Positions 35,107 to 46,800 of a stretch of 64,000 nucleotides of DNA are shown in pieces. Location of the stretch: the NCBI RefSeq assembly GCF_000213175.1, contig NW_009799179.1:4690171-4754170 (forward strand), read 5' to 3'. Made by a program: the position numbers and the translations under genes. Source of the DNA: Neurospora tetrasperma FGSC 2508. Its lineage: Eukaryota; Ascomycota; Sordariomycetes; Sordariales; Sordariaceae. Each line of letters starts with the position of its first letter. Position 1 is the first letter of the stretch. The notes below the pieces were generated by a model, which was not told the origin of the DNA, searched no databases, and saw nothing but the letters and a program-made list of their open reading frames with translations.

Positions 35107-37374
35107 TCATAACCAATCGTGTCCCTCTTGCCGCGCCGGCTTCTCCGACAGCGACAACAAATCCATCCCCGTAACGAACTCAACCGGCGCTTCCACCCTG
35201 GCCCCATCACCCAGCACCCTAATGCTATTCTTCAAATCCTCCCTCTTTCTCCCCGGCTTGGTTTTCCGCGCCAACCGCCCGCCGACAAACAGCTCATTCG
35301 TCTTCTGCGCCAACGCGCTCTTCTTCAGAGTCTGAGGGAGCAGAAACCCGATGGCAGATGAGGTGGAGGGGGCGGTCGAAAAAGAGAAGGACGATGGCCC
35401 CGCAGCGCCGCGGCCATCGGCTGTGCGTGGCCGATGGACTGATGATGTTGTGCCGACGGCGGCAATAGTCTTGCAACTCTGATCGTGGTATCTCTCTGCA
35501 GCTGTTTGATATCGTATGGGGCCCCGTTCGGTGGCCGTGGCCGTCGATATGGTGGCGGGTGTGGACGTAGGTGTCGGAACTGAGGGTGATGCTCCTCCTC
35601 CTCCTCCTGGTGTTGATCCCGAGACGCGTCTAAACACCTTGGAAACCAAAGAGCGTCGAAATAGAGATGTGTGATTCTCACCATCGCCGCCACCGGGGCT
35701 GTAATTGCCGTCGCTGTGGTTACGGATGTGATGACTGCCGTGCTTCGCGAATTTGGTAATCGAAGCCAAGTTATCTTCCAGTGCAAGCGGAAGCGGAGCG
35801 CCTATCTCCAGCTGCGGCGAGCCCGAGTCCCATTGCCTGCGCAGTTCGTTGTGGTGGCCAAAGGTGCTCACGCTGATGGTTTGCGCCCTGTTTCGGGGCC
35901 GCGTCTTGAGGGCGGCGTTTTGAGATGTTGCCAAGAAGGGTGATGGTGAAGAAGAGCCTGCGTGAGATTGATGGGATACCTGCGAGAGTTGCGAACTGGA
36001 TCGGGCTTTTGGTTCCCCTTCCTCCGTACGATCTAGATCTGGAGTCACCAATGTATCAGCCGCCGAGTCCCAACGAGGCAGGGCCAGTGGGAGCTCGTCC
36101 TCCCTCGGCGGTCGCACGGGTGGTGGCTGCCGACTTTCCCTTTTACTATCACCAGTTGTCTGTGGCGTGCCGTCCTCGCCGAGAAAGCGGGCATGACCCG
36201 GGCCTCCGGCAGTCTGAGATGATGGGATCCCAACACTGCTTCCTGGGTGGGGGGGATGACTCAAGGCATTCGGATATGCCCAAGATCCTCCTCCTCTAGC
36301 TGCTGTGTAACGAGCAATTTGTGCGGTTGTCTCGTGGTAGAGCTCACGGGCTTCAGTATTGCTGACGCCGCTGTGATCACTGTCTGTTGGGGGATCTGGC
36401 GACATGGTTCTTGCTGTCTTGTTGCTTCTTCCTTTGAGACTGCCTCTGATCTTACGTGGCTGTAAAGGTCGTGGGATAGGCGATGGTGCTTTTCTTACCA
36501 TCAGTCGATTCTTGATAGTTGGATGTGGTTTTCCCCTGGGGAAGTATTCTTTCAATACGGGGCTGTCGTACCTGCGAGGTGGGCTGCTTCCGGCTAGGCT
36601 TGCTGAACCCGCCTCGGATACAGTGCTGTCTCGATATTGGCTGTAGAAACTACTGCGGCTACTGACGGGAGATATGTAACCTGTCGTATGTTTTTCCGTG
36701 GCGTTGTTCTCGCTGTTGCTGAAACGATCTTCTCGTTCGGGAAGAGAAACCGGCCCCGAGAGCTGTTTAACCTTTAGATTATGAATCTGCCCGGTAGGTG
36801 ATAGCGGTGGAGAGTCTGGATGCGACTTGTTGGATCCGAAACTGCCGAGCTGGAGGATATTCGATACTGGTGATCGCGGTTGCGGTGAAATGATTTCTTG
36901 TGACAAATTCGACTTCAGAGTGCGTTCTGAGTCTGCTGGAGAGATATGTAAAGGCTTGGGTGTTCGCGGTGCCGGAAACGCTGACGTTGATATTGGTGTT
37001 CCGCCCCTGGGGGTCAACTGCTTCGCGATGATGGAGTTTATCTCGGCCTCCTCCTTTTCCCAGTCGATGTCCCCCAAGTTTTGACGATTGTTGATCTTCT
37101 CAGGAGGACCGGCTCCTGTGATATTCGCCAACGTGTAAACGCTCTTTATGCTGTTCGGGTCCTTCTGGCTTAATGTAGAGGCTGCTGGCCTCCGCTTTGG
37201 CGGAATGGGCGGCAGGGGTTTCTTCTCGTAGACTGCTACATCTTTCGGCTTTGGGGGTCTGAAACGAGACCCTGGGGGTGATGACGACGTGATGTTGGCC
37301 TCATCAGCAGAAGATGGACGTGGAGTATCGGCCCGACAGGAGGGTCGTTGGGGGGTTGTCGTCGTCTCGTCCAT
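35107..37374 (-). CDS. Large disordered Ser/Pro-rich protein, function unknown
   Basis: Uninterrupted frame of 755 residues from the ATG at 37374 (MDETTTTPQRPS). The frame is open further upstream, but only from a TTG, so this ATG is preferred; a short upstream coding exon remains possible. Most of the protein is low-complexity Ser/Pro/Arg with many SP sites and PPKPKDV and KPLPPIPPKRRP runs that could bind SH3 domains. Ordered-looking stretches are IDWEKEEAEINSIIAKQLTP, EARELYHETTAQIARYTAAR, PLALEDNLASITKFAKHG, and a C-terminal LVSKVFRRVSG, LARKTKPGRKREDLKNSIRV. I know of similar proteins in filamentous ascomycetes but no function. No membrane segment or signal peptide. Confidence 0.72.
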   Translation of the reverse strand: MDETTTTPQRPSCRADTPRPSSADEANITSSSPPGSRFRPPKPKDVAVYEKKPLPPIPPKRRPAASTLSQKDPNSIKSVYTLANITGAGPPEKINNRQNLGDIDWEKEEAEINSIIAKQLTPRGGTPISTSAFPAPRTPKPLHISPADSERTLKSNLSQEIISPQPRSPVSNILQLGSFGSNKSHPDSPPLSPTGQIHNLKVKQLSGPVSLPEREDRFSNSENNATEKHTTGYISPVSSRSSFYSQYRDSTVSEAGSASLAGSSPPRRYDSPVLKEYFPRGKPHPTIKNRLMVRKAPSPIPRPLQPRKIRGSLKGRSNKTARTMSPDPPTDSDHSGVSNTEARELYHETTAQIARYTAARGGGSWAYPNALSHPPHPGSSVGIPSSQTAGGPGHARFLGEDGTPQTTGDSKRESRQPPPVRPPREDELPLALPRWDSAADTLVTPDLDRTEEGEPKARSSSQLSQVSHQSHAGSSSPSPFLATSQNAALKTRPRNRAQTISVSTFGHHNELRRQWDSGSPQLEIGAPLPLALEDNLASITKFAKHGSHHIRNHSDGNYSPGGGDGENHTSLFRRSLVSKVFRRVSGSTPGGGGGASPSVPTPTSTPATISTATATERGPIRYQTAAERYHDQSCKTIAAVGTTSSVHRPRTADGRGAAGPSSFSFSTAPSTSSAIGFLLPQTLKKSALAQKTNELFVGGRLARKTKPGRKREDLKNSIRVLGDGARVEAPVEFVTGMDLLSLSEKPARQEGHDWL

Positions 37375-38472
37375 CTTTTTGTTATCTACTGACCGCTTCT
37401 TTTCTTCTGGAATACATACGACTCCGCCAACCTGAAACAGCAACCTTTTCCTCAAAAGTAGGGCCTTCCCAGCCTGTGGTTATCATGCACGAGCAAATCG
37501 ATGTTCGAGACCTCGAGTGTTGAATTATAAGCATTTCCACAACTCCACGACTTTGATATCACTCCCGCGTTCTTCCGGGATAAGAAGGTTAGGTCCCAGC
37601 AGACAAAGGATTTCGTCCCTTTTGAGTGAAGATTTTCATGGGAAGTAAGCGAGCTTTCTTTCAACTTTATACTTACCGTGTCACCATCATGAGGTTGGCT
37701 TTTCCTTTGTTGAAATAGTATAACGGACAGGGACAAAGGCGAGAGAGCACATGTTAGGGATTTAAAGGGAAACGTCAGAAATGAATCAAAAGCCACTCCT
37801 CAACAAAATCTAATGGCTTGAGGAAGACGGCAGCTTTTGTCTAGAGGACAACGGGGCCTTTGCTCCGCAATACCACTTCAAGGTTTCTAGATGTCGGATA
37901 GAAGGAGGACTGAATCATACTGGTGTAACGACCACACGAGGACTTTTTGCGGTATTCGTTATCCTGTGTCTTGTGACAATTGGAATGGATTACAAGTGAT
38001 ACGCTGGAATTACGCGCCGTCCATCCTATTGGGAAACGTCTCTTCCAGATGCTGGGCTGTCATACAGACACACTAAGTAAGCATTTCGGGCAGCCTCTTG
38101 AAGGGCGGGATTGCCGTGATAGGTCCGGTACCAACGGGTGTATGAAGAGTTGTGTAGCCTCGGAAGCAACCCCGATGGGGACAAGGGTAGGATTGGAACA
38201 CCGAAGAAAAAAGCAACGTGTTCGAGGATCCGAATCACTATTAGTCGTAGATTTATGTGAGCTTCCTTTGGCGAGTACATCTATATCACTGGGGTGGGTG
38301 AACCAAAAAACGACCCGAACGCCGATGTTGTAAACCAACCGTGTGACGGCGTGTAATACTCGGATTTTCCAGCATTCCGTTCTCCATTCAAAACAAAGCA
38401 AACGTCCGTAGCGGCAACACGCGGATATCCATGTTCTGATGGTTAGTGCCGCAGAGGTATGGCAAGTGGGAC
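37375..38472. other. Intergenic region
   Basis: About 1.1 kb between two minus-strand genes. Frames of 60-117 codons overlap each other on both strands with no domain or start context. I read it as the promoter of the disordered-protein gene plus the 3' region of ERD1. Confidence 0.5.
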
Positions 38473-39786
38473 TTAGTCCACGTACTCCTCGTCCTCGTTC
38501 CTAGTATTGAAGTTGCTCATCAAAATGTCGTCAACGCCGAGCCCGGTTGAAGTGTTCCTGATCCATTCGGTCTCAACTCGGAAGAAGATCCACACCCACC
38601 GCCGGAACACTTCGCAAAACTCGATCAAAAAGATCGAACTCTCGAAGTCGCTGATGGTATTGAGATGGGGGTGCAGCTTGATCATCCATGTGCACCGTAG
38701 TGCCAGATCCAGTGCGATGACAAAGTAGTACACCACGGGCTTATGGATCAGCAAGCGGCGCCGCAGGCCAAACGGATGATCGGGAGAATTGCGTTCCTGT
38801 ACCCCAGCAAAGAGGGTGAGATCCCAATCCTTGGCAACGTCCCAGTAAAAGCTGTAGAGTGAGTTGAGCAGACACGCAACAATCCATGCACGGTACAGGC
38901 TCGTAGTTGGGGTGCCGTTGGTGTTTGCGTTACGCAACATGGCGTTCAAAATGATAACAGGAAACGCGGTCGAGTACTTGGCCGCGTTGGCGAGATGTTG
39001 TCCACCCCAGCCCGTGGACTCCTTGAAAGGAGAATTTCGCACCCGCAGATATTCAATAAGACACTGGCGCAGCCGAATAGCGCTTGGTATCGTCAGGAGA
39101 AGTGGTACGAGATAGGTGCCGCCGCAGCTGCGATCCGGTCGGTCAGTAGCAGACCCATTCCGCGTGAAGAACATGCAGAGACATATGAACAGGTCCCCAA
39201 GGACCTTGGCGTAGCTGGTGAGAACATCAGCTAGCAAGATATCCCCAAACTTTCCATCCTTGGCCTCAGCCAAACCTCCCACACTGACGCGGCGCAGAGT
39301 TGCGAGTAGTCGACGTCGACCGGAGTGCGAGACAGACAGTCTTCGCAGGGGTAGCACGAAGAGGGCTGCGGTCACTGCCAAGTTGGTCATGGGAATCCAG
39401 TCATAGTCGATGACGCGTTTTGGATCGCGCCTGGTAAACGACCAAAATGTAAAGATCGAAACAGCGGAGCTAAGCGAAAGAAGAGTCGCAAGACGGTATG
39501 TCGAGTGGTGGTGAGGGAGCTGGGTTGGGCTCGATCTTCCTGGGTACCGGATTAAGGAGGGGACGTCAATCTTGCGATTATGGAGGAACTGAAGGTTGAG
39601 GCCCCAGCCCCAAACAGCTAATCAACCAGAGATTGTCAGTTTACAACTGTGAATCCAAAAAGCAAACATACGGCAGGAAATTTGTAAATACATACCTATG
39701 ATCACGATGAAGGCAACCCGGTAGGGAAGGGGAAAGGTCAAGCTGAAGGAGTCGAGCTCCGGCTCAACCACGGGATCACCGTCCAT
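38473..39786 (-). CDS. erd1: ERD1-like EXS-domain membrane protein
   Basis: Golgi multi-pass protein of the EXS family. Yeast Erd1 recycles phosphate and supports retention of ER and Golgi glycosylation proteins. Exons 39786-39696 and 39617-38473, with a 78-nt phase-1 intron, give 411 residues. Hydrophobic segments include PYRVAFIVIIAVWGWGL, LAVTAALFVLPL, YLVPLLLTIPSAIRLRQCL and KPVVYYFVIALDLALRCTW. The EXS signature pieces are IRLRQCLIEYL, YSFYWDVAKDWDL, and the C-terminal EFCEVFRRWVWIFFRVETEW. There is no SPX domain, so this is the ERD1 class and not the Syg1/Xpr1 class. The gene starts back to back with PEX10. Confidence 0.88.
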
Positions 39787-40474
39787 TGCGCCAGGCAGCG
39801 GTCAATTTGCTGTCCGTCATGGAATGGGGAGAGGAAGAAGTAACAGATAGACGCGAAGAAGAGTTGATAAGCTTGGAATCAAATTCCTAGCAGTAACGCG
39901 TTTGGAGTTTGTCAAGTGTCAAGATGGAAATTTTAATTTCATCTGTATTGCGGTAGCTGTCGCAAATAGGCCGGAGTTGCCAAGCCCCTGTCGCGTGCAC
40001 TCTTTTTGGCTTTGGGAGAAGACCCGACGTCAACCCCCTGGTCGCGGCCCCGTCCTGTGACAACCCGCTGCATCATCCCTGCCGCTAAAGCCTGGGCTAC
40101 GACGTTCTGGGCGCCCCCCTGCCAATTCCTCACCAGCTCCTTGGAGAGGAACCACGCCTGGCGGCCTGGGGCGGCGCCGGGCGTGCTGCCCCCATTAACC
40201 CCAAGGACCGAGGTCCATCCGTTCCCGACTACCACTTTCATCTCAGCTTCAACTGCCGCCTGTCGATCTCGAAACATCAAACAACAACTCAGATAATTTC
40301 AGACCGAAAAGATTTGGTCCATCTACTGCCACAGCTTCGACGATTCGACTGTGGGCATACGAGCTCTCCTAGGATTCGATAGTTCCCCCTGAATACGTCG
40401 CCCGTGTAAACACTGCTTTTGACCCCCGATTTCGAGCCCACCCGACCCGAATCAAAACGACGACATCAATCACC
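39787..40474. promoter_or_regulatory. Bidirectional promoter ERD1 / PEX10
   Basis: 688 bases between two start codons that point away from each other. The ERD1 side is A/G-rich and the PEX10 side C-rich. No internal gene is supported. Confidence 0.6.
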
Positions 40475-41776
40475 ATGTCATTGACGGCCACCAAGAAGCC
40501 ACCTCCGCCGCTCACGAGTTCGCCATATCCATTCGCTGCAGCCCCCGACATTATCCGCGCGCATCAAAAAGATGCCTATTTCCAGGGCGTCCTCACTAAC
40601 CAGCTGACCGACCTTCACCGGCGCGTTCGCGGTGCCCGCTCCGCCCACTCCTGGGCCACCGAAACCCGCACGGCTGCCGACCTGCTCTACCTATGCCTCA
40701 CCACCCTCCTCGGCAACCGCACCCTAGGCGAGGAGTACTGCGACCTAGTCCAAGTCGAAGAGCCGAGTACGGGCGGCAACGGCAGGATACCAGACACCCA
40801 AAGCCCCATCGAACCCAGCAGCGAAGCCGGCGGCCCCCGTCTACCCTCGCTCCAGCGACGAGCCGGCTACATCGTCAGCAGCGTTCTTGTCCCCTACCTC
40901 TTCAGCCGCCTGCTGCCCTCCATCCGCGCCGCGCTGCGCAAGCGCCTCCAGGACCGTCTCACCGTGCTTGCCCGCCAGGGCCGCGGTGACACCAAGGGCG
41001 CCACCCCATCTACCTCCATCAACAAGGGCGGTGGTTTCTCCACAGTGTCAACGCTTGAGTACCGCGTGAAGCGCTACCTGCTCACACACCTGACTTCCAT
41101 CACCAGCGGCGCGCACCTGCACGCCTTGACGCTGGCTGTATTCTACTTTTCGGGTGCTTACTACTCTTTCTCCAAGCGCCTCTTCGGGCTGCGATATGTG
41201 TTCACGCGGCGCATCGAGGAGGGTCAAGGCGGTCCCGCGGGCTATGAAGTGCTCGGCGTGCTGCTGGTGGTGCAGATGCTCGTCCGGGGATACCTGCATG
41301 TGACGGCGCAGCTCTCGTCAACTTCGCCGCTTAGTGCCGAGGAGGCCAGTACCGAGGCAAGCATTCGGGAGCGCGCTTTTGGGCCGGGCGCTGCGGGCAC
41401 ACTGGATGTGTCGTTAGATGAGAATGCCTATAGCAGCAATAACGAGCTGCTGGTGGAGACGGGCACGTCTGGCGGCAAGTCGGGCAACCAGCGTAGTTTG
41501 GCGGATATTGGACGGACGACGCACACCCCTGTGCCCAAGGGCGGGAGGGCGAACTACGACTTGGCGGCGAATGAGGAGGTCATGGGCTGGATCAAGGGGA
41601 GACAGCAGAGGATGTGCACGCTTTGCTTGGAAGAGCTAAAGGACCCGGCGGCGACTCAGTGCGGACATGTCTTCTGCTGGTCGTGTATTGGAGACTGGGT
41701 GCGCGAGAAGCCTGAGTGTCCGTTGTGCAGACGTGAGACGATGGTACAGCATATTCTGCCATTGAGGGTTGCTTAG
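40475..41776 (+). CDS. pex10: Peroxin-10, peroxisomal RING E3 ubiquitin ligase
   Basis: RING subunit of the PEX2-PEX10-PEX12 complex in the peroxisome membrane, which ubiquitinates the import receptor PEX5 for recycling. Single exon, 433 residues, from an ATG in the CACCATG context. The N-terminal PEX2/10/12 domain starts near residue 25 (PDIIRAHQKDAYFQGVLTNQ) and includes hydrophobic stretches IVSSVLVPYLFSRLLPSI, LHALTLAVFYFSGAYYSF and VLGVLLVVQMLVRGYLHV. The C-terminal C3HC4 RING spans residues 381-419: CTLC, then QCGHVFCWSCI, then CPLC, followed by RRE. A Gly/Ser-rich linker separates the two. It shares an upstream region with ERD1 and converges with bem46. Confidence 0.95.
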   Translation: MSLTATKKPPPPLTSSPYPFAAAPDIIRAHQKDAYFQGVLTNQLTDLHRRVRGARSAHSWATETRTAADLLYLCLTTLLGNRTLGEEYCDLVQVEEPSTGGNGRIPDTQSPIEPSSEAGGPRLPSLQRRAGYIVSSVLVPYLFSRLLPSIRAALRKRLQDRLTVLARQGRGDTKGATPSTSINKGGGFSTVSTLEYRVKRYLLTHLTSITSGAHLHALTLAVFYFSGAYYSFSKRLFGLRYVFTRRIEEGQGGPAGYEVLGVLLVVQMLVRGYLHVTAQLSSTSPLSAEEASTEASIRERAFGPGAAGTLDVSLDENAYSSNNELLVETGTSGGKSGNQRSLADIGRTTHTPVPKGGRANYDLAANEEVMGWIKGRQQRMCTLCLEELKDPAATQCGHVFCWSCIGDWVREKPECPLCRRETMVQHILPLRVA

Positions 41777-42465
41777 AGCAGTCCTTGTATGGCGGTCGGG
41801 GGGACAAAATACTTAATATACGGGAGATATGACAAAAAGCAGCAGTCTTACCACGTCCTCTCGAGAACAGATTTTGGGTAGTGTTTGCCCATGACAAGGA
41901 GCGAACAGTCAACAACTGCGGTTTAGAGATAATTGTATATGCAGCAAGCATGTTGCCAGGAGAGAGAGCCTGTTTTAGTACATAGCCTAATGATTGAATG
42001 ATCCGACATATTCTCAACAGGTCAGGAACTTTTGACAAGCTAATGCCCATATGTTCAAATATGAAATTGAATTAATCCTTGTCCGATATTAATATTTGGT
42101 ATTTATTCTACGAAAACTTCACTTCCTTGTTTGAATTATCGAGCCTCGTCCCGTTGGGTCTTAATCAAAGCCCTGAGCAACCTCGACATATGTCCAAAGG
42201 GTCATGAAATACATACATGAGGTGCGAAAGAGAAAATATGACACCTCAATGGAAGCCTCAAGTTCCGACCCATCTTCAAACATCAAGCCACGAAGGTCGT
42301 GGTTGTCGTACTTGTGCTTCGCTGCCCCCCAACAGCTCGTAATCATGGACGCTTTCGCGTTATCAAGATCGTTGGCACATCATATGCCTCCCCTTCAACA
42401 GAAAGACCCAACTACCGCATGGAATGAGGAGAGAGCGACGGCGCGGATTTCGTTGTCGAATCGAG
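41777..42465. other. Convergent intergenic region PEX10 / bem46
   Basis: About 690 bases between two converging genes, with an A+T-rich centre (about 42050-42120). It contains both 3' ends. The open frames present lack domains. Confidence 0.5.
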
Positions 42466-43808
42466 CTATTTCTTTTCGGGGTCTTCTGAGGAAACCCTTT
42501 GGATGAATTCTGCAATGGCCTCAAAGTAGCCCTCTTCGAGGACACTCGAGTTGTGGTCGCCGTTGGGAAGAGGCTTCCAGATCTTTATCGGGGCGTTGGA
42601 GAGATGATAAAGCTGCTTCATATGAGTGGGTCTAAGATGCGGGTGATGGAATTAGCGGACAGCTCTCATGCAACCCAACTGGTCACAAACACAGACCGTG
42701 GCTCAGTGTACTATGTTGTGGGGTCACAATGAGAAAGGCCAGGGCAAAAACTTACGGCACAATCTCGTCCTGGAGTCCACTCAAAAACAAAGTAGGTACC
42801 TTGACATTGCCGATCAAGGTGTCGGTAGCCCAGACCTGATGGCATAGGGATGCAAGGTACCGAGCAGGAGGGATGATGCTGGGTATCAGCTTGCGCATGC
42901 TGAGAAAGGTATTTTCTAGAATCAAGCCGACAATGTCGCCCCTGCCTTGGTTCTTGGACACGAGCTTAACACTGACGGCCCCACCAAGACTCTGGCCGTA
43001 GACGATATACTTGTGGTCCCGCGTTTCGGCACGATCGCGGAGATAGTCGAGGGCGGTTTGGGCGTCAATGTTGAGCCCAGATTCGTCAGGGTGGCCGGTG
43101 GAGATTCCGTAGCCACGGTATTCGAGCATAAAGATGTTGCAGCCCGCAGCTTGGAGCAACATGCGTGCGATGGGTAGACGGTGGCCAATATTACCAGCGT
43201 TTCCGTGGAACATGATCACGGTCACCTTAGAGTTGGACCCGCCCTTGGGGCCCCGAATGTAAAAGGCAGAAAGCTTCTCGCCATCTTTGGTCGGGATAAT
43301 AAGTTCTTCGTAGTCTTTGATGCGGTAGAAGCTGGGTCGAGGTATGTCCGTTCGGGAGCCGGGGGGCATGTGAGAGGGATAGATTAGAGCTCTGCAATAA
43401 GGTAGCGCATTAATACAGGTGACGCAATTGGGATGGGAGATGTCAGATTGGGGACCACATACTTTTGCTTGAAGTAGAGCAGCCCAGTGAGGATGGCGGC
43501 GACTCCCTAGATAGGCAAAAGCCAAGGTCAGCGCATGAACATGAAGATTAGCACGACGTCTCCCCGGTAGAGGTCACTTGATAGAGACGGGGAGGGAGAA
43601 AGCATTGGACTTGCCCCCTTGGCCAGTCGACGCGGACGGCTCAACAGCCATTCAGGCACAGGGCGGGAGAAACAGGAATGCCGGCTCATACAGTAGAGGC
43701 TATCACCGGCAGGCGCAAGTGGCTTGCGGCGCTGCTCAGCAGAGACACTATCTGCACCAGGAAAGAATTGCCATCGGGAGCCGGAGGCGTGACAGTTGGA
43801 GATGACAT
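42466..43808 (-). CDS. bem46: bem46-family alpha/beta hydrolase
   Basis: Membrane-anchored serine hydrolase of the Bem46/ABHD13 family. The Neurospora homologue localises to ER and eisosome-like sites and affects ascospore germination; the substrate is unknown. Exons 43808-43692, 43506-43463, 43391-42756 and 42631-42466 (introns 185, 71 and 124 nt) give 320 residues. Exon 1 plus the 44-nt exon 2 encode the N-terminal anchor (HLRLPVIASTGVAAILTGLL). Then come RPSFYRIKDYEELIIPTKDG, the oxyanion motif VIMFHGNAGN, the lid motif FMLEYRGYG, the nucleophile elbow YGQSLGG, the acid region LFLSGLQDEIVP and the catalytic His in PNGDHN. The first exon was found through frame and a GTATGA donor and is less certain than the rest. 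Confidence 0.9.
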
Positions 43809-46800
43809 GCTTGCCGAGGCGAGCGAGGGTTGAGGGCCGTGGGTGGACGCCTGACCGATCGGGTGCCGGCTTTGAGTGGACTTCTTTGGCTCTGTTGGCT
43901 TCCGGGCTGCAAGTCTGCGCAGATTGATTGATTGACGTTAGGTACCACGTCCAACGGAGTGACGGAGTGACGGCGTGACGGGGCTACAGACAGGCGAGAC
44001 AGGGCAACCTGGAGCAAATGGCGGTAGGGAAACAAGTCTGCAGGGAAGCTCAGCTCGGGGACCTCTTTGGCTCGACGCGGTCTGCAAGGTACGGACGGCT
44101 AAAAGAGACCCAAGCCAAAAGAACTCGTGGAAGTGGGAAGCTCCAGGATGGTCGCCAACCCTCAATGCTTGCTTTTACAGGGTATAGTATGGACGCCACG
44201 ACGCCGACAGGGAAAATGACAGTACGGAAAGGAGGGGGGGTGCAACATCCGGTCTATTGACCCGTCCATTATCTTACGAACGGAGTTTAGACTGTTCATG
44301 ATCAATAAATGGTCATTCTTTCCAACGTTGTAACTTTTCGACGTTTCCGAACCTCGTAGTTGACAGTAGAACGCTTTCGGACGTTTCAGTTACATTTTGT
44401 AAGGTTTCCTATAGCTATACAGTTATTTGACTGGACTTATATCGTAAGAGCTGCCTTGAACGCCCGGGTGTGTCGATCTGTTGATTGACCAGAAGCTGCA
44501 CCCCCCTTCTACCCGTACGGAATGGAGATGTGGATGAGAGTGACGGGGCCAACAAAGGGGAGTCCAAGCTCCTAAAACTAGTGTCCCAGGGAGACGGGAC
44601 CTGCGGCGGCAGGGCGCCAAAGACAGCGTACCTATCAAAGTATACACTACAAAAAGACAAAAAATGTCAACCTCAACTTGGATAAAGACTCCTTATCCAT
44701 GGTGTCTGCTTTGTTGAATAACTTCTATCACCACCAAGTTCCTCTACTCATCGCCATTGAGTTGAGACTTCACAATTCCTGTCCACAGGTTAGGGACTTC
44801 AAGACGGGCTTTATTGTAATTGCGCTGCAGGGTTCAAGCTTCATGTTGACGTGCTGCTAATGAGCGCCTACAGCCCACATACTCCATTAGTGGCAACTCG
44901 CTGTCAATGTCGGCGAAGAAGGTGCGCAAGTCCCGTCGTGAAAAACCTCGAGCCATGCTAGATTAGGCTAGTTCATTTCTCGCAGCGTAACCGACGGTCG
45001 AGTTGGGATAAGCTTCCGGGACTATCATCACGACTTTTCACGAAGGCCAATGAGACAACCTATGCCGTACTTCTGTATGCCCCGGCAGTTCATAGAGACT
45101 GACGATATTTTCAAACTATCCTTTCCTTGCAGTGTATATCCAATGTTGGGTCCTAGGTCCTGTTTACCTCATTTCACCTTTGAAATCCAGTAAGAGAAGG
45201 ATCGCCGACAAGGATCGCCGACAAGGACCTCGTCAGATGGCGACGTGCTAAACCAGGCTCCCAGGTACCACTCGTACATACTACACTATGTAGACTACCT
45301 GGCGCTTATGCGGATCCGTATTGCCAAGCTCCATCAAGTCGACCCAGGATAGCTGTTTGGAATGTCATTCTCGATGACCAGCTTCCCCTTTGGACTACTA
45401 GTACTAACCTACATGTGTGTCCCTCAATGCTCATCCTGACCAATCTCAGGGAAAACACATTGCGCAAATAGAGAGAAGAGAAATAAGCCATCTCGTCCCT
45501 GTACGGCCACGTCTGATTTCCTGTTCGTCTAAGCAGAGGCTTACCCCTTAACCCACTAGCTGAGTTTGGGACTTTCTGAGTATAACAATCGAGCATCGGC
45601 TGCGGCAAGAACCAGCCGGCTAGAATGTCCCAAATAGTGGCCTTGAAACAGTTGAAAGATGACACAGTCCAAGCGGCGGGTTGCCATGCGCAACACAGAT
45701 GGGACACATGGAACCCCATGGACAGAACGCATCGAGGACCAACAGACATCAATTTGACACCATGATGCATGAGCATGGAGGATAAGTGCCGTCCGACATT
45801 TCTTGAGCTGGGCCTAAAGCGGCAGTGTCTTCCAACACTGTAAACATCCCATAAGTTGGTAATGTATTTTCTCTCCTTCTCCACTCATATCCATTGATGA
45901 AACACCATGCATGGACTGCAACTTCAATCCGCATACCTCTCTGTCCAGATGCAAACTTGATGGCGTAGGTACAACTCGAGAAAGGAACCACCCATGATCT
46001 ACGCATGAGACGAACGGCTGTTGAACTCGTCAATACTTGGGTGTTGGTATGCAAAACATAGATGCACCCCTGATCAACCAGGTTCATGCCCCTGAATCGG
46101 CGGAGTCAGCTTAGACGGGAAGATGGTTACATACTTCTACCTGAAGGACCAACTTTATGCAGGGCGGGTTCTCTATCACACCAAAAATACTTACCACATT
46201 CCTTCGGAACAAGACCGGCGTCAATCATGCTGTGGTTCGACGTGACTATACCCATCTGCGTTTCAGTTGATTTCGGAGGGGAGGCGTGTGCGGTCAGCGA
46301 CCGTGTCCGCACTTTCGAACTCTCCGTTACTGTGGCAGATGATATATCCCGTAACTGTTATGTAGTTAGTACTTACACTGCGCAGTTTCTTGGCATGTCA
46401 GGTGAGCGGCTCTCTTCAAGTCTCGAGACCCCTCCGGCTCTGAGCCTGACCACACAGGAGAGATCATGCCTACGATCACGTCGCCTGCTTCTGGTCCAAG
46501 AGGGTCATTGTAAGCCTTGACATATGTGTTTTCGGTCTTTCGTCTTGGGTAGCTCCATCAGTTCAAGATGAAGAAACCTGTTTCACAATATCAGAGTCTG
46601 ATCACTCGTCTTGGCCGATGGGGTTAGGTTACATCTGATTTTCCCCCTACCCCAGGCGTTGTTGTAGTTAAGAAGGCCGCTTTGACTTTCTTTTTTTTAT
46701 ATGAATTGAAACGCGCTTGGGGTGCATCAACCAACCAGTAGCGCGCCTCATCCGTGTATTGTGTGTCGAGATGCTGGTAGGCGCTACAGCCTCTACGCCT

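Noticed and set aside
45306-46087. Possible minus-strand gene made of two overlapping frames (112 and 192 codons)
   Set aside because: The longer frame begins with GTG, no splice signals connect the two, and no domain or compositional sign of a real protein is visible.
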